Shown: in pieces, positions 10,289-17,382 of the stretch
Layout of the letters: every line of letters starts with the position of its first letter
How positions within the stretch are numbered: position 1 is the first letter of the stretch
From: DASVWZ01 sp963708575
GTDB lineage: Bacteria > Acidobacteriota > Terriglobia > Terriglobales > Acidobacteriaceae
DNA length: 64,000 nt
Assembly (NCBI GenBank): GCA_963708575.1
Contig: CAVPTB010000003.1
Location: 1,134,482-1,198,481 of the forward strand
Reading direction: 5' to 3'
The notes under the pieces: model-generated
Databases searched by the model: none
Seen by the model: only the letters and a program-made list of their open reading frames with translations
What the model was told of the DNA's origin: nothing
Made by a program: the position numbers and the translations under genes

Positions 10289-11772
10289 CTCCCGCCCAGA
10301 ATACCGGATTCAGAGCAGCATTTTTTGCAGTTGTTTGTGTAGGCGGCTTCATGCTCAACGGCTGCGCGGTGGGACCGAGATACTCTCGACCCTCTGCCCC
10401 TGCGGCCCCAGAGTACAAAGAAGCTCCGCCTAATTGGAAGGTGGCTCAGCCCTCTGACCAGGCCCTGCGCGGAAAGTGGTGGGAAATTTATCAAGATCCG
10501 CAATTGAATGCTCTGGAAGAAAAAATTGCCGTATCAAACCAAAATCTCAAGGCCGCTCAGGCACAATTTGAGCAGGCGCGAGATCAGGTGCGGTATTCGC
10601 GGGCCGATCTCTACCCAACAATCTCCACCGGCGCTTCGGCTACCCGTGAGCGGCTTTCTGGAAATCGTCCGCTGGGCAGCCTGAGCGGCGTTGTCACTAC
10701 CAACGATCTAGTCTTGCCTCTCGACATGTCCTACGAACCCGATGTCTGGGGACGCGTTCGGCGAACTGTTGAGGCGTATCGCAGCGAGGCGCAAGCCAGC
10801 TTGGCTGATTTGCAACTGACCAGCCTAAGCCTGCATGCCGAGTTGGCGATCGACTATTTCCAAGCCCGCGAACTCGACGCTGAGGCCCAGTTGCTGGCTT
10901 CTACCGTCACCAGCTACGAAAGAGCTCTGCAATTAACCGAGAACCGCTACCAGGGTGGGGTGGCGTCGCAAGTCGACGTAGCCCAGGCGCAAACCCAACT
11001 CGAGACAGCTCGATCACAGATGATCGATGTGATCGAGCAACGCACGCAATATGAACACGCGATCGCGGTACTCGCCGGGGAACCCGCCTCGACCTTTGTC
11101 TTGCCCGCCGCTGCGTTGAATGCTACTCCTCCAGTGGTTCCGCCTGGGTTGCCGTCAGAACTTCTGGAACGTCGGCCGGACATTGCGGCATCCGAACGCG
11201 AAATTCAGGCTGCGAGCGCCCGCATCGGTGTGGCGAAATCGGCTTATTTTCCACTGTTTAACTTCTCCCCGAGTATTGGATACGAAAGCACGTCGATCGT
11301 GAACTGGCTTTCGGGACCGAGTGGTTTTGCCTCAGTTGGTGCGTCGGCACTGGTAACCGTATTCGATGTAGGCAGGCGGCGGGCAATCAATGACCAAGCT
11401 AGAGCCGTGTACGACCAGGCAGTTTCAAATTACCGTCAAAATGTACTGACTGCATATCAAGAAGTGGAAGATAATCTGGCGGCATTGCATTTTCTGGAAC
11501 AGGAGTCCTCTACGCAGACCGCTGCGGTAGCAGCGGCTGAGCGATCGCTTGGGTTGTCCGAAACCCGGTACAAGGGTGGCGTCACGACTTATCTCGAAGT
11601 CATTACGGCGCAAACCACGGCTCTCGGGGACGAACGAAGCGCGGTACAAATATCCGGGAGGCGGATGGTGGCTAGTGTGCTTCTCGTTAAGGCGCTTGGT
11701 GGCGGTTGGAATGCTGCGACTCTGAAGACCGTGAATATGAATTCACGGGCGTCACTTCCGCCCGGACCTTGA
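10285..11772 (+). CDS. Outer-membrane efflux channel lipoprotein (NodT/OprM family)
   Basis: The 495-residue TolC-like channel completes the RND system. It begins with a lipoprotein signal peptide ending in the lipobox LNGC (FFAVVCVGGFMLNGCAVGPRY), and the mature start CAVGPRYSRP is typical of the NodT subgroup. Two repeated outer-membrane-efflux domains follow, each with a long helical hairpin. Examples are LELTENRYQGGVASQVDVAQAQTQLETAR in the first half and LGLSETRYKGGVTTYLEVITAQT in the second, both shown by the ETRYxGGV-type repeat. It starts with GTG inside the stop of the adaptor gene. Its last 21 bases overlap the convergent SET-domain gene. Confidence 0.94.
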   Translation: MTPAQNTGFRAAFFAVVCVGGFMLNGCAVGPRYSRPSAPAAPEYKEAPPNWKVAQPSDQALRGKWWEIYQDPQLNALEEKIAVSNQNLKAAQAQFEQARDQVRYSRADLYPTISTGASATRERLSGNRPLGSLSGVVTTNDLVLPLDMSYEPDVWGRVRRTVEAYRSEAQASLADLQLTSLSLHAELAIDYFQARELDAEAQLLASTVTSYERALQLTENRYQGGVASQVDVAQAQTQLETARSQMIDVIEQRTQYEHAIAVLAGEPASTFVLPAAALNATPPVVPPGLPSELLERRPDIAASEREIQAASARIGVAKSAYFPLFNFSPSIGYESTSIVNWLSGPSGFASVGASALVTVFDVGRRRAINDQARAVYDQAVSNYRQNVLTAYQEVEDNLAALHFLEQESSTQTAAVAAAERSLGLSETRYKGGVTTYLEVITAQTTALGDERSAVQISGRRMVASVLLVKALGGGWNAATLKTVNMNSRASLPPGP

Positions 11773-12366
11773 GGATCTTTGGCCACGTCCTCGTAACGAA
11801 CTTTGGCGTTTCTTGCGCGCGGTTGGCTTCGAGACACCGGCCTTTTTTTTAGCTGTTGCCTGGCGACGTTTCAGAGCCCGGTTCCGGCGTTGAAGCTCCT
11901 CCTCAGAGTACATACTTCCACGACAGCGTTTGGATTTGCAGTAGCATGGCGACTCATCGTCCAGGTCTCCATCGTAGAGGTTGTAGTCGTAGGTAATTTC
12001 CTCCCCTACTTCGATGTCGCGAATCGCCTTAATCATCACGCGACCATCGATCTCATCCACTTCGCAGTTGGGCTCGCATGAATGATTGATAAAAGCGGCT
12101 ACACCTACCCCGTCGATAACATGCTTCCCATCCGTCAGACCGAAAAGATAGGTTCGGGGATCGTTGTCGTATAAGGCGTCGGCATCCCTAATTGTCAGGC
12201 GAGGGCCTGTGTATTCGACAACGAACTCGCCTTTCGTAATCGCCGCCGTGGTGTAACAGCCTTCAGAGTCAATTTTCGAATGGCGAATCACGAGGTGAGA
12301 TGGGCCATCGTTGTTGCGACGGTCTTCACGATCTCGTGCCTGGGAAACTCTCTGCGGTGTAGCCAT
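11752..12366 (-). CDS. SET-domain protein, putative lysine methyltransferase
   Basis: The 204-residue protein has a complete SET domain: GCYTTAAITKGEFVVEYTG at the N-terminal strand pair, the catalytic pseudoknot FINHSCEPNC, and GEEITYDYN. A post-SET cysteine cluster follows (CYCKSKRCRG), which in eukaryotic enzymes binds zinc with the NHSC cysteine. SET enzymes transfer methyl from S-adenosylmethionine to protein lysines. The C-terminal tail is strongly basic (KRRQATAKKKAGVSKPTARKKR), resembling histone-H1-like tails, and could bind DNA or be a self-methylation target. The target in this bacterium is unknown. It overlaps the 3-prime end of the efflux-channel gene by 21 bp on the opposite strand. 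Confidence 0.9.
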   Translation of the reverse strand: MATPQRVSQARDREDRRNNDGPSHLVIRHSKIDSEGCYTTAAITKGEFVVEYTGPRLTIRDADALYDNDPRTYLFGLTDGKHVIDGVGVAAFINHSCEPNCEVDEIDGRVMIKAIRDIEVGEEITYDYNLYDGDLDDESPCYCKSKRCRGSMYSEEELQRRNRALKRRQATAKKKAGVSKPTARKKRQSSLRGRGQRSSRSGRK

Positions 12367-12511
12367 AAGTTAAGCGAGCAATCTCTCCCGAAAAATCCTA
12401 GACCGACAGAATAGAGGTCAGTACGAATTTCTGGCAAGTTCAAGGAGGGCGTCGAAGAGATTCATCACTGAAGATGTCACAAAAGTCCCTGGCCTCGAAG
12501 TCCCGGCAGAC

Positions 12512-12763
12512 TCAGGCATGGCAAACTTCGGACAGAAGCCAATCGCGAGGAACCGATCGGAAGATCAAGTCGCTACCGGAGGCCACGAATTCGAAGCCGC
12601 ATTCCGAGCAGGTAAATTCGCAGGATCCGTTGTACCGGGTACGGGGCTCGTCGAGGGAGTCGGCAACTCGGTACGTTACGACCACGGCTCCGCAGCCTGG
12701 TATTGGGCAGATTGCTCCGTTGGCCCGTATTTCAGCCCACTCGTAGAGTTTGGGGAGGAACAT
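12512..12763 (-). CDS. Small zinc-ribbon-like protein
   Basis: This 83-residue protein has two cysteine pairs (CPIPGC and CSECGFEF) spaced like a zinc ribbon. The opening MFLPKLYEWAEIRANGAICP suggests a partly exposed small domain. A purine-rich site (AAAGGAAAG) lies upstream of ATG 12763. It lies 43 bp downstream of the Crp/Fnr-type regulator on the same strand and may be its operon partner. I do not recognise a named family. ORFs on the opposite strand here have no family features and are treated as shadows. Confidence 0.6.
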   Translation of the reverse strand: MFLPKLYEWAEIRANGAICPIPGCGAVVVTYRVADSLDEPRTRYNGSCEFTCSECGFEFVASGSDLIFRSVPRDWLLSEVCHA

Positions 12764-12806
12764 AATTCTTTCCTTTCGAACTGCAACGTTTGCCAGGAGA
12801 TTCGGA

Positions 12807-13616
12807 TTACGACAGAACCAAGCTCTCTAACTTCGCTTTATTCCGAATGATTAAGGTCGATCCCGACAGTTCCAAAAGGTGCTGTTTCTTGAAATCGCTC
12901 AGAGTGCGCGTTACCGTTTCGCGGGTAGTCCCAATCAACTGAGCCATCTCTTCGTGAGTGAGCGCCAACTTCATTCGAATCGTTCCGTCCACCACTTTTC
13001 CGTCCGCTGACCACTGCAGCAACAAGCGCGCCAGCTTTTCGGAAACTGAATGGGAGAGGCCGATCGAGCGAATCACGTCGTAGGCGGATTGACAATCCCG
13101 GGCCAAGTGCTCCGCGGCCTGAAGGCAACCATCGCCGTGTTCATTCAGGAACCTCAGCAAGTCATCTCGACGAATGAAAGCTAGTTGGGAGGGCTGCAAT
13201 GTCTCGACTGTGACTTCGTGAGGCTTACCGGTTACCGCGGAGTGTAGACCCAGAATTTCACCCGGTTGGGCAATCTTGAGAATCAGGCTTTTGCCATCGG
13301 CGTTGGTGGTCAGCAACTTCGCCCTGCCCTGACACAATACATAAACGCCTCTGGGCGCCTGCCCTTCGAGAAACACCATGGAACCCTCGGGAAAGCAACT
13401 CACATGTTTGATCCGGTCGAGATCTTGAATGGATGCAGACGAGAGCGAGCAAAAGAAATTAGAGCCGTTGCGCAGCTTACAAGTCATGCAATTGTCGACG
13501 ATCGGCAGCCCATAAGGGGAGTGCGAGGTGTTTTTCTTCCGTGAAAGCTGCACGAAATCAGAAAACTCCGGTACTGCCGCCGTGCTCACCATTGCATTTG
13601 CCAAAGTGGTTGCCAT
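12807..13616 (-). CDS. Crp/Fnr-family transcription regulator, FixK-like context
   Basis: The 269-residue protein has a cyclic-nucleotide-binding-like domain (about 65-185: FPEGSMVFLEGQAPRGVYVLCQGRAKL) and a C-terminal winged helix (about 195-260). N-terminal cysteines C43, C46 and C56 (CMTCKLRNGSNFFC) plus C74 resemble an Fnr-type iron-sulfur or redox sensor, but the spacing differs from E. coli Fnr. The recognition helix reads TTRETVTRTL. Its R-E-x-x-x-R pattern (R232, E233, R237) is the CRP type that reads TGTGA, not the E-x-x-S-R type of Fnr. It lies beside two response regulators and a sensor kinase, as FixK does near FixLJ. An 18-bp palindrome sits 85 bp upstream of its start. Confidence 0.88.
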   Translation of the reverse strand: MATTLANAMVSTAAVPEFSDFVQLSRKKNTSHSPYGLPIVDNCMTCKLRNGSNFFCSLSSASIQDLDRIKHVSCFPEGSMVFLEGQAPRGVYVLCQGRAKLLTTNADGKSLILKIAQPGEILGLHSAVTGKPHEVTVETLQPSQLAFIRRDDLLRFLNEHGDGCLQAAEHLARDCQSAYDVIRSIGLSHSVSEKLARLLLQWSADGKVVDGTIRMKLALTHEEMAQLIGTTRETVTRTLSDFKKQHLLELSGSTLIIRNKAKLESLVLS

Positions 13617-13700
13617 TGTGAATTCCTTTCAAAGAGAACGTTTGAAGTGCCCCACTTTCAAACTATGAAGCAACTTTACTAGTGCTTTGCAAGAGCGACT

Positions 13701-13718
13701 ACTAGGTGAATCCCTAGT
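13701..13718. promoter_or_regulatory. 18-bp palindrome, candidate response-regulator operator (copy 1)
   Basis: ACTAGGTGAATCCCTAGT is an inverted repeat ACTAGG-N6-CCTAGT. It lies 85 bp upstream of the Crp/Fnr-type gene. A second copy with the same arms and spacing occurs at 14354-14371. The run of T following it on the plus strand could make it look like a terminator, but no plus-strand gene ends here. I infer an operator, most simply for the NarL-type regulator encoded at 14375-15013. Confidence 0.6.
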
Positions 13719-13813
13719 CTTTTTTCGCGCAAAAGTTCGGGCTGGAAGCGTCGTAAAACCCACTGAGAAGAGGGACAGGATCGAAGAGATCGGGAAGGCG
13801 GAGGAATGGTGCG

Positions 13814-14221
13814 CTATATAGCTTCACTAACTTTTAGTTGAGGCGAGAAGTACTGGGCGCCGTTAAGGACGCTGGCCACAGCAGCAGGTAGCTGTTCGGA
13901 GGTATACACCTTAAGCACATAGCCTTGGGCCGCTAGAGATCTGGCTTTTCGAAGGTAGCCAGAGGATGACTGAACGGTCAAGAAAATGACTTTTGAATCG
14001 ATTCCCATCGCACGGAGTTTGGCAATGGCCTCAAAACCGGTCATTTCCGGCATGCTAATGTCAGAGACGATAAGGTCGGGCTTCAATTCGTTGGCGGCTT
14101 GCACCAGGCTCTTCCCATTTTGAACCATGGCGATGATCTCGTAGTCCTTCTCGAGCAGGGTACGCACCTCATCGAGCATCTCCGAATGATCGTCGGCCAG
14201 CAAGATTCGTTTGCGGGTCAT
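13814..14221 (-). CDS. Single-domain response regulator (CheY-like receiver)
   Basis: The 135-residue protein is a lone receiver domain. The acidic pocket is ADDHSEM, the phospho-acceptor aspartate lies in LIVSDISMPEMTG, the switch threonine in VIFLTVQSS, and the lysine in GYVLKVYT. It has no DNA-binding output domain, so it probably acts by protein contact or as a phosphate sink for the neighbouring kinase. An upstream extension in the same frame is possible, but the family start (MTRKRILLADDH) fits ATG 14221. The second copy of the 18-bp palindrome lies about 133 bp upstream, between this gene and the NarL-type regulator gene. Confidence 0.85.
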   Translation of the reverse strand: MTRKRILLADDHSEMLDEVRTLLEKDYEIIAMVQNGKSLVQAANELKPDLIVSDISMPEMTGFEAIAKLRAMGIDSKVIFLTVQSSSGYLRKARSLAAQGYVLKVYTSEQLPAAVASVLNGAQYFSPQLKVSEAI

Positions 14222-14353
14222 CGCGCTCCGTCGATCAAGCCTGGATGTGACTTGGGGACTGCGATTTTTGAACCTGGGTAATTGATAAACATTTTGTTCC
14301 GCGTCGATGTGCAGTTTCCAAAACGAGAATATGCCAATGCCAAACAATTGACG

Positions 14354-14371
14354 ACTAGGGTTTGCCCTAGT
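14354..14371. promoter_or_regulatory. 18-bp palindrome, candidate response-regulator operator (copy 2)
   Basis: ACTAGGGTTTGCCCTAGT has the same ACTAGG-N6-CCTAGT arms and spacing as the site at 13701-13718, with one further paired base in each arm. It sits just beyond the stop codon of the NarL-type regulator gene and upstream of the receiver-only gene. Two copies with conserved arms and variable centres within 0.7 kb of a regulatory cluster point to an operator rather than chance. Confidence 0.6.
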
Positions 14372-14374
14372 TCG

Positions 14375-15013
14375 CTATTCCGGAATAAGTCCTTGCTGGA
14401 GAGCGACTTTGGTCAATTCGGCTACAGTACGGACCCCAAGCTTGATCATGATTCGGGCGCGATGAAATTCGATCGTCTTTACCGAGAGATGTAGAACGTC
14501 GGCAATCTCCTTGTTGCCTCGACCTTCGACGATCAACTGCAGAATCTCACGTTGCCTTTCGGTGAGTTCGTCAGACTCATTGCTCACTTCTCCATCCCTG
14601 GTCCACAACCGCGCCAGGACATCGTCGCCGAAAGCGGAAGTAATATAGGTCTGGCCTCGCAAGATTGCCGTGATTGCCTTGTGCAGTTCTTCTGTTGCCC
14701 CAGACTTAAGGACGTATCCGGACGCTCCGAGCTTTAAAGCCTGTTTCAAATACGCGGGATTGAGATGTTGACTGAGGAAAATCACCTTGGCTGATGGCAC
14801 GGTCTTCTTTATATGACGCGCAGCCTCAAACCCGTTAAGTAAAGGCATGCTGATATCAGTAATGATGAGGTCGGGCTTAAGCCGCTCAGCAGCTTCAATC
14901 AAGGCCCGGCCATCCGTTGCCAATCCCACGACCTCGTACTGCGTTTGCAGAGAAGCCCGCAAGCCGTCCAAGATCAGAGCATGATCATCCCCGAGCAGAA
15001 TTCGGATTTTCAT
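14375..15013 (-). CDS. NarL/FixJ-type response regulator
   Basis: The 212-residue protein has a receiver domain (about 1-120: acidic pair GDDHALI, phospho-acceptor LIITDISMPLLNG, switch VIFLSQH, lysine GYVLKSG). A LuxR-type helix-turn-helix follows at about 145-205 (LTERQREILQLIVEGRGNKEIA, then LSVKTIEFHRARI). It is expected to bind inverted repeats as a phosphorylated dimer. The start ATG 15013 matches the receiver start MKIRILLGDDH. It is divergent from the sensor kinase with about 65 bp between them, which makes them a likely pair. The 18-bp palindromes nearby are the best candidates for its binding sites. Confidence 0.92.
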   Translation of the reverse strand: MKIRILLGDDHALILDGLRASLQTQYEVVGLATDGRALIEAAERLKPDLIITDISMPLLNGFEAARHIKKTVPSAKVIFLSQHLNPAYLKQALKLGASGYVLKSGATEELHKAITAILRGQTYITSAFGDDVLARLWTRDGEVSNESDELTERQREILQLIVEGRGNKEIADVLHLSVKTIEFHRARIMIKLGVRTVAELTKVALQQGLIPE

Positions 15014-15078
15014 TCCCGTGTTCTCATTGTGGAAGTGTATTATGCTCCGGAATAACTGCCAATTTGTCGGGGTGAGAC

Positions 15079-16815
15079 GTGGAGAAAATGGAGACTGCGG
15101 AGAGTGAGTTGCGCGGGACCGATTCGTTCTCCAGACGGCCGTTGCTATGGTCATTGCTAGGGCTCGGAATGCTGATCGTCATCGGCATTATCGGAGCGTG
15201 GACGCTCAGAAAAGTCCACGAATCTGACCGGTGGGTGGATCATACCCGGGAGGTGATCCGCGACACGGATGTGCTGCTTTCCTCCGTGAAGGACGCGGAG
15301 AGTGGCCAACGTGGATACCTGCTTACCGGCGAACCGAGCTACCTGCAACCTTACTACGATGCTCTCAGGTTGACCCCCGAGCGTTTTGACCGGCTCAAGC
15401 AGCTGACTAGCGACAATTCCCAGCAGCAGGCACGCCTGGACGCGTTGCAGCCCCTCATCACCGAGCGGTTGACATCTCTCGGTGACGTAATCCGGGCTCA
15501 GAACGAGTCCGGTCTTGAGGCGGCGCGGCGCATTATTTTGGCTGGACGCGGCAGGTACCTGATGGGTGCGATCGAGCAACTCGGTCAGAAAATACAAAAC
15601 GAGGAATACGCTCTTCTGGCACAACGTTCTCAGAGCCGGTTATCCAGCATGAGGAACGGTTTTGCAGCGTCCGTAATTGCATCCCTCCTCGCCTTCGCAG
15701 CACTGTTGTCGGCGCCCTTCGACGTACGTCGAGCCGTAAAACTGCGTCGTATCGCAGAACAACGAAAATCCGAGAGCGAGTCCAGAGCTCGCGCACTGTT
15801 TGAAGCTGCGGCTCAAGCCATATTCATCGTTCGCCGCGACGGAACCATCGTAATGGCAAATCCATCTGCGGAGAGGATTCTGGGATACTCGGCGCAAGAA
15901 CTCCTCGGTAAGTCGGTCGAAGAATTGCTTCCGGAAGCGCTAGGCGATCTTCACAGAGAGCATCGGGAACGCTATTTCGAAAATCCTCAGAACCGTTCCA
16001 TGGGGCTTGGTCTTGATCTTTATGCGAGACGGAAGGACGGCAGCGAATTTTTTGCCGACATCAGCCTGAGTTACATTCGGACGGCACAAGAGACTTTGGC
16101 TGTCGCGTTCCTAACGGACATCAGTAAGCGCAGGGCCGACGAACAGGCGATCGGGAAACAAAAAGATGATCTGCGATTGCTTGCCGGAAGAATGATGACC
16201 GCACAGGACGACGAGCGTCGACGAATTGCACGGGATTTGCACGACGATCTCAGTCAGAAGCTTGCTTATCTTGCGATGGATATCGGGAAAATGGTGGCAA
16301 AGACGCAATCCGAAGGAACGGTGAACGATCTCCGGCAAATTCAGGCGCGTGCCATGGATGCCGCGGAAAGCGTCCGCCAGATCTCTCACCAGTTGCATCC
16401 GTCAATCCTGGACGATATCGGCTTGGAAGCCGCTCTTGAACAATACTGCGAAGAATTCCAAGAGCGGTCTGGGATCGTTACGCATTTTTCCAGCAGCGGA
16501 GTTCCTGATTCTTTGCCTAAAGATGTGGCGAGTAGTGTCTATCATATTTTCCAGGAGTGTCTGCGTAATGTTTCAAAGCATGCCAAGACCGAAGAGGTGT
16601 CGGTTACGCTGGACGTCATTGGGGGTTATTTGCGGCTTGCGGTAAAAGATGAGGGGATTGGATTGCCGGAGATTCAGTTGAAGACGGGAAGCAGTATTGG
16701 GCTGATTGGAATGAAAGAACGCGCTCTTCTAGTCAACGGAACACTGACGATCCGATCCGAGAGCGGCGAAGGCACAGAAGTGACGGTGGCGGTGCCTATT
16801 GTCGCTTTAGCCTAG
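15079..16815 (+). CDS. CHASE3-PAS sensor histidine kinase (NarL-partner, HisKA_3 type)
   Basis: The protein is 578 residues. Two membrane helices (about 20-40 and 190-210) flank a periplasmic CHASE3 domain (VIRDTDVLLSSVKDAESGQRGYLLTGEPSYL). A PAS domain follows at about 235-350 (ALFEAAAQAIFIVRRDGTIVMANPSAERILGYS). A HisKA_3 dimerisation helix has the phosphorylated histidine in RRRIARDLHDDLSQ. The ATPase domain has the N-box region CLRNVSKHAKTEEV and the G-box region DEGIGLPEIQLKTGSSIGLIGMKERA. The ligand is unknown; CHASE3 usually senses extracellular cues and no haem-PAS signature is visible. GTG 15079 or ATG 15088 may be the start. It is divergent from the NarL-type regulator. Confidence 0.92.
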   Translation: MEKMETAESELRGTDSFSRRPLLWSLLGLGMLIVIGIIGAWTLRKVHESDRWVDHTREVIRDTDVLLSSVKDAESGQRGYLLTGEPSYLQPYYDALRLTPERFDRLKQLTSDNSQQQARLDALQPLITERLTSLGDVIRAQNESGLEAARRIILAGRGRYLMGAIEQLGQKIQNEEYALLAQRSQSRLSSMRNGFAASVIASLLAFAALLSAPFDVRRAVKLRRIAEQRKSESESRARALFEAAAQAIFIVRRDGTIVMANPSAERILGYSAQELLGKSVEELLPEALGDLHREHRERYFENPQNRSMGLGLDLYARRKDGSEFFADISLSYIRTAQETLAVAFLTDISKRRADEQAIGKQKDDLRLLAGRMMTAQDDERRRIARDLHDDLSQKLAYLAMDIGKMVAKTQSEGTVNDLRQIQARAMDAAESVRQISHQLHPSILDDIGLEAALEQYCEEFQERSGIVTHFSSSGVPDSLPKDVASSVYHIFQECLRNVSKHAKTEEVSVTLDVIGGYLRLAVKDEGIGLPEIQLKTGSSIGLIGMKERALLVNGTLTIRSESGEGTEVTVAVPIVALA

Positions 16816-16840
16816 GCCGCCCTCGACCACTAAGAATCCC

Positions 16841-17161
16841 TCACTTGGTGTTCAGACAGAACTCGCCTACCTTCTGCGCCGTCTCCGGATCTTCGTTCTG
16901 AAGATATAAATCGACGTTGTCGCAATCATACAGCCCATGATTTTTCGGCAGCCTTACCATCCAATAATTTCCTGCCTGAGGAGCCACGCAATTGGGAGCA
17001 GATTCTGTGCATTGTAGTTCCTGTGGCTTCCCATCCTCGTGAATGTTCACCATGATCACGCCGCTGTTGGTGGAACTGTTTTTCACGGTGATGAGGGTCT
17101 TGTCAACTGCCAGGAGCTGCAGGGCCGAAAGTAACAGAACGATGAATAGTAGCTTCTTCAT
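16841..17161 (-). CDS. Small secreted hypothetical protein
   Basis: The 106-residue protein has a signal peptide (MKKLLFIVLLLSALQLLAVD) and a mature part with four cysteines (LQCTESAPNCVAP, GLYDCDNV, EFCLNTK) likely to form disulfides in the periplasm. No family was recognised. ATG 17161 has a GGAGG site with good spacing. Its promoter region is shared with the operon starting at 17383, and a perfect TGTGA-N6-TCACA dyad lies about 68 bp upstream of this start. An AT-rich box (GAATAATG on the minus strand near 17200) would place that dyad near -40, suited to class II activation. That placement is inference. Confidence 0.65.
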   Translation of the reverse strand: MKKLLFIVLLLSALQLLAVDKTLITVKNSSTNSGVIMVNIHEDGKPQELQCTESAPNCVAPQAGNYWMVRLPKNHGLYDCDNVDLYLQNEDPETAQKVGEFCLNTK

Positions 17162-17228
17162 ATCAGCCTCCGGTCACTTCGCGGAGTGAACTCACGACCT
17201 CATTATTCATGCAGAAGTTCCATCTTTC

Positions 17229-17244
17229 TGTGACACCTGTCACA
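17229..17244. promoter_or_regulatory. Perfect CRP-type dyad TGTGA-N6-TCACA
   Basis: TGTGACACCTGTCACA matches the CRP consensus half-sites exactly. It lies between the small secreted gene (start 17161, minus) and the carbamoyl-phosphate operon (start 17383, plus). The Crp/Fnr-family protein encoded 3.6 kb away has the R-E-x-x-x-R recognition helix that reads TGTGA, so it is a natural candidate to bind here. Confidence 0.6.
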
Positions 17245-17293
17245 TAGGGTCATAACGCCTTCCACTCGCCTAGGCGTGCGGGATACTCGCCGG

Positions 17294-17309
17294 TCACATT
17301 TCGCTGTGA
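17294..17309. promoter_or_regulatory. Everted TCACA-N6-TGTGA dyad
   Basis: TCACATTTCGCTGTGA contains the same two half-sites in the opposite arrangement, centred 65 bp from the perfect dyad at 17229-17244 and closer to the start of the operon at 17383. It may be a second contact site or chance. A 10-bp palindrome CGCCTAGGCG lies between the two, near 17268. Confidence 0.3.
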
Positions 17310-17382
17310 TAAGCGGCACTGCCCCAGGCGCAAGCGAACCTTGAAGATACGGAGTTAAGACAGATCACCGTGAGGGCAACTC

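Noticed and set aside
12474..12850. Plus-strand ORFs opposite the zinc-ribbon gene
   Set aside because: They have no family features; the minus-strand frame has paired cysteines and a ribosome-binding site.
13701..13726. Intrinsic terminator (ACTAGG hairpin followed by T run)
   Set aside because: No plus-strand gene ends here, and the same arms recur at 14354-14371 without a T run.
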